Assembly: GCF_000003605.2 (NCBI RefSeq)
Contig: NW_003134343.1
Span: 610,764-645,031 of the forward strand
Source of the DNA: Saccoglossus kowalevskii
Lineage: Eukaryota > Hemichordata > Enteropneusta > Harrimaniidae
Direction of reading: 5' to 3'
DNA length: 34,268 nt
The notes beneath the pieces are model-generated. The model was given only the letters and a program-made list of their open reading frames with translations, did not search any database and was not told the origin of the DNA. Below, piece after piece: positions 30,560-34,268 of this stretch; within the stretch, counting starts at the first letter, position 1, and the number at the start of each line of letters is the position of its first letter. Made by a program: the position numbers and the translations under genes.

Positions 30560-33500
30560 TAATTGTATTCTGAATAACTTAAAATGTAATATAGATAATA
30601 TCTTGCATATTTGTGAATAAATGTTGGACAGCTAGAAATCGCCAAGTTTTGTTCATAAACAAATGTTGGTGCGTACGATTTGCTTGCATTCTAATATAGA
30701 AAAATAATGCCATATACAGTATTCATATAGTCAAAACAAAAACTCAGTTCGCTTTTCACACTTTCGTCTTTGTTTTGTACTATTATGTATTTTCTTTATG
30801 TTTTGTTTTCATTTGTATTAGTATAGTGCTTGTACTATTGCTCAATCGGTACCAAACGTCACTTTCACACGCTTGGCGAAAGGCTGTTTATTACAATCAA
30901 TATTATTGCCTGAAACGATGTAGTTAAATGATAATATTCCAACTTCAGCAGTTCTAATTCAATAAGAACCTTAAACACGAATCGTACACTTCAATCATTA
31001 ATATCATATTATTAAAGTCGGGTAGATTGGCTAAAACTCTGTGATTAACAAGTTATTAAATTGCATACGTAAAACCAATGACCATGTGTCGAAGCATAGT
31101 ATATATCGATCAACCACGCAAGCGCATGTCTAGCTGCTGCCACATCTTCGCACTTGTCGATTCGATCGAAACTGTGTAAAAAAGTATGTGTTTTTTTTAT
31201 CAGATCTATATTATCTGACTTAGGCTCGGTTGTTAAAATAGATTTGCATAACCCGACGTCTAATTATAATGTGGCACGCTAATATCTTGGTATGTCGGTC
31301 ACTGTTTCCAAGCAATGCAATTTAGTGATGCTAGAACAACGGACAATATAGGCTCGATTTTCAGTCTCTGCCTCTCGCGCTTGCCGTCTCTATTATACTG
31401 CCCTCAACGGCATTTGCTAATTATACACAGGAACATAAGCCGCTCATCGAGTCACGAAAGCTCAGCGGCGAGATTATGGAACGGAGTCAACGTCGTTGCA
31501 CCGCCACTGTTAATTACCAATATGACAAATATATGACATTCTATCTGAGTACACACAATTGCGAAAACATTTTATCAATGAGTGAAAAGTTGAATTCATT
31601 GGTAAAATTCGACATATTAAAAAGCTTTTTGAATGCAATAACACAATGACAACCAATAAATTTGACGTCAAAATATGCGTCTGCATGTTGATTTACTGAC
31701 GGATTGAACGGAAAGCACTTTAGACGGAACTAATCACCGCGGTGACCACTTCCTGGCTTCCATAATTAATTGCCCATCGTCGAGTAACGATAAAGGGTAC
31801 TTTTATTGGCGTCTCATTGAAAGCTGTTTTTCATCTGTTGTCTTTTCATAAAGTTGACTACACCGAGTAAACTAACGGTGGTAACATTTATGACAAATTT
31901 TCAATTTGATCACAGACTTCAGAGACATATGTTTTTAAAGTATAGTTGCGCGTTCATGGACACACGGAGCCTTTGAAATGTTTTGCATTGTTCTGGCTTT
32001 CTACTCTTTACATTTTAAAGCATAAATACCGTTTTACATCATGTTAATCTGTCTGTTTATAATCACTGTAATATAGGTGTCTATAACATTTTCCCTTGAT
32101 GACTCATTATACTAATTGGTCATTCTCTCAACTTGTTTGAGATTCAAACTTAAATAGTTACTAAATTTATGTTTTATTTACTTTAAAACTGTCACACTAC
32201 ATTGAAGTTTATTTTATATATACAAAAAAACATTTGGTTTGCATTGTCCTTCTATTACAATGTGTCAAACAAGGCGTCGTTAAAACAATAAGGACTCTAG
32301 CTCTTCTTTGCAGCATGATATATAAACACAACATTATATAGATTGTTATAAACAATACCTGGAGTCCCTGTTCAAATGAATATTCAACATATATGGTATG
32401 AAATTTTTAAATCAAGTTTATCCATCTGAATAAAACCGAAACGTGGATAATGCTCATTTTAAAATATAAAGGCTCTGGCGTACTACCTCTATAGTTTGGT
32501 ATTTACTTGTGGTAGAGGCCGGAATGTTAAAAATATATAGCCGAGACTGTAGAAATACTAAAAACACTAAAACATTTTAATTAAAACGTTTACATATCCC
32601 CATCACATGCGTAAGTACTTCACATACCCCTAGGTCTGAGCTAAAATAAAAGGGTGTGACACATCCATTTTAATATAAATCTCTACTTCACTTTAAGAAA
32701 AATCGGTCAATGTCGCCGACTTTTAGTTTCGCATTGTCGGAATACTGCGCTGATCATGAACTGCTTGTAATGTAATGTAATGTAATTTTTTTTTATTTTA
32801 AACAACAACAAAAGAAAAGCGATGACATCATACTAATAACTTGGTAATATATCTTTGGCATGAAGTCTGACAAATAAAATGTGGTTGTATACGGCTATGT
32901 TATGTGTGCAACGCCACTAGTAGGTGTAAAACAGAAACGTGTCGAGGACGTCGACGTTCAATACAAATATCTTCATATATAAATAATATACGTATTATTC
33001 TTGTAACAACCATGGTGGAATGAGGTATACTTATGGACAAAAATGCAGATTAAGAAAACACGGAACTGAATATGCTAGTCTGTCATTTTTATCAATTCAT
33101 TTAACACAAAGTATGTCACTCAGTGTAACTACTTGATTTCTAAGTACACTCAATTCACGATATCCAGAATGTTTACCAAATGAACGGCTACACTTATATC
33201 TGACATTTTCACAATTGGCGTGTGGACGCCATTCTCTGTTTTTTTTGCTTTCAATCAAATTGAAAAATTTCAATAATATGCTTAGATAAGCGGTGTATTT
33301 GATTAACGATGAAAGTGGTTTGAATTTCCGACATTCCAAAAAAATGAACGGAAGTTCAAAAACATGTTTCATTATTATGGAGATTGTACATACAAATTGC
33401 CCAATGATAAAAAATGGCGATATGCCCATATGTCGATTGCATCATGCTTTGAATGCTTAGTCATAAGAATTCGGGAGATTTATAACAAAAATAAACTCAA

Positions 33501-33740
33501 CTTGCACGCACACATATAAATTTGGCACATTATAATGCGCTTCAGGTAATGCAAAGTAATACTTTTTACTTTATGAATCGACTGAAAACTTGTTCAACAT
33601 GCACGGCGTGTATGATTTGATATGACGTCATTACGCCGACGGCCTGTCTGTTAAAGGCGTCAGTTACGCGTCATATCCTGACCGTAGGTGTTCAAACAAC
33701 GTCATTGTTGCCAAGAACCGTCGTCGATCCAATCATGACA
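30560..33740. other. AT-rich stretch with two CRE palindromes
   Basis: TGACGTCA at 31663-31670 and 33623-33630. A GC-richer patch at 31310-31510 carries a 73-codon plus-strand frame (Ser/Arg/Leu-rich, no splice support). The 110-codon minus-strand frame at 33097-33429 is of chance length. No gene is supported. Confidence 0.45.
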
Positions 33741-33756
33741 GAAGGAGTACAGTAAG

Positions 33757-33990
33757 GGTTGGACCATTTGATTTTTGAGGGGAGAGGTCAGAATTTAAAA
33801 AAAAAATTGCGAAGTGAAGGGTTCTTAAAAAAAAATTGTTGCTTCACCAGTGTAAACAAAAAATATTTGTCACTATATGACTTAGGAAAAAATAGGTTTC
33901 CATCAGCTGTTTCACTTGAATTACTGCGTCATAAGTATGCCAATTCTTCTTGCCAAGATAAGGGGGCACAGAGAACAAGAAGAAACTAGG
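33757..33990 (+). repeat. Possible dispersed repeat with A-runs
   Basis: GGACCATTTGATTTTTGAGG, then GGAGAGGTCAGAATTT and two long A-runs before ATTG (TTTAAAAAAAAAATTGC and TTAAAAAAAAATTG), have the look of a dispersed repeat. TTTTTGAGGGGAGA partly resembles the reverse complement of the CCGCCCCTCTCAAAAAAA block at about 13995. Only one clear copy is in the window, so the assignment is weak. Confidence 0.25.
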
Positions 33991-34268
33991 TCATATATAA
34001 ATAGATGTCAATGATTCTGGTTTGTGGATTAATTAATAGCAGAGGGAAAATTAATATCTGCATTTCAATATTAATTTCAAAAACAATTTCACTCTGGTTG
34101 CATTTAGATTGTATACCATATATGCTCTATTATGACAACATCTCTAATAGAAGCACATGTACGACAACAATTGCATTGATTGTATACTGATTTATTAAAA
34201 TATGATTTATTTTTACCAGAAACACCTCTGTTATTTACATGCATGCAACATCTCTGACAATTTAGCTG

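Noticed and set aside
33097-33429. 110-codon minus-strand frame
   Set aside because: Chance length, Phe/Ile/Lys-rich as expected from AT-rich DNA, with no flanking splice sites of note.
1-34268. CRISPR array, bacterial operon, rRNA or homeobox cluster
   Set aside because: No regularly spaced direct repeats with unique spacers, no ribosomal motifs, no packed open frames, and no homeodomain third-helix (WFQNRR) coding found in any frame read.

Overview
The window looks like AT-rich, gene-poor nuclear DNA of an animal, most likely a marine invertebrate, on one assembly scaffold with a 50-base gap at 14044-14093. The evidence is GT-AG intron-bearing exons, a decayed non-LTR retrotransposon, a tRNA-derived SINE, a small TTAA-flanked transposon family, minisatellites, and no prokaryotic gene packing. 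I cannot name the phylum. Most long open frames are about what chance gives in DNA of this composition, so I relied on splice sites, reading phase and peptide character rather than ORF length.

Left edge (1-1000): two weak, opposed gene hints. On the plus strand is a Cys-rich exon-like piece with a good splice donor at 177. On the minus strand is a possible first exon whose start sits in AAGATGGCGG, with a CCAAT box and a CTCF-like motif upstream. From 1000 to about 10300 I see no gene, only microsatellites, one CRE palindrome and a pair of NRF1-like sites.

Centre-left (10340-12800): a decayed LINE tail (plus strand) lies next to the best gene of the window, a four-exon minus-strand gene (11188-12785). 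It encodes a small secreted protein: a signal peptide, then a 23-residue segment with two Cys closed by Lys-Arg, then a charged Cys-free tail. It reads like a neuropeptide or peptide-hormone precursor that I do not recognise. All three junctions agree in splice phase, but exon 3 contains one single-base phase break.

Centre (13640-17700): GC-rich short repeats lead into the gap. Just after it is an 82-codon open frame ending in AATAAA. Then come a 55-bp minisatellite, two copies of the TTAA-flanked element, and a possible small two-exon plus-strand gene (15685-16324).

Right half (17700-34268): mostly unique AT-rich intergenic or intronic DNA. It holds further relics of the TTAA element, SINE relics, a GC-richer minus-strand open frame (21987-22244), and two possible first exons near 30122-30556 on the plus strand. 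The perfect palindrome TGACGTCA occurs seven times in the window, far more than composition predicts, with four copies in the last 5 kb. This is compatible with a regulatory landscape around an unseen gene.
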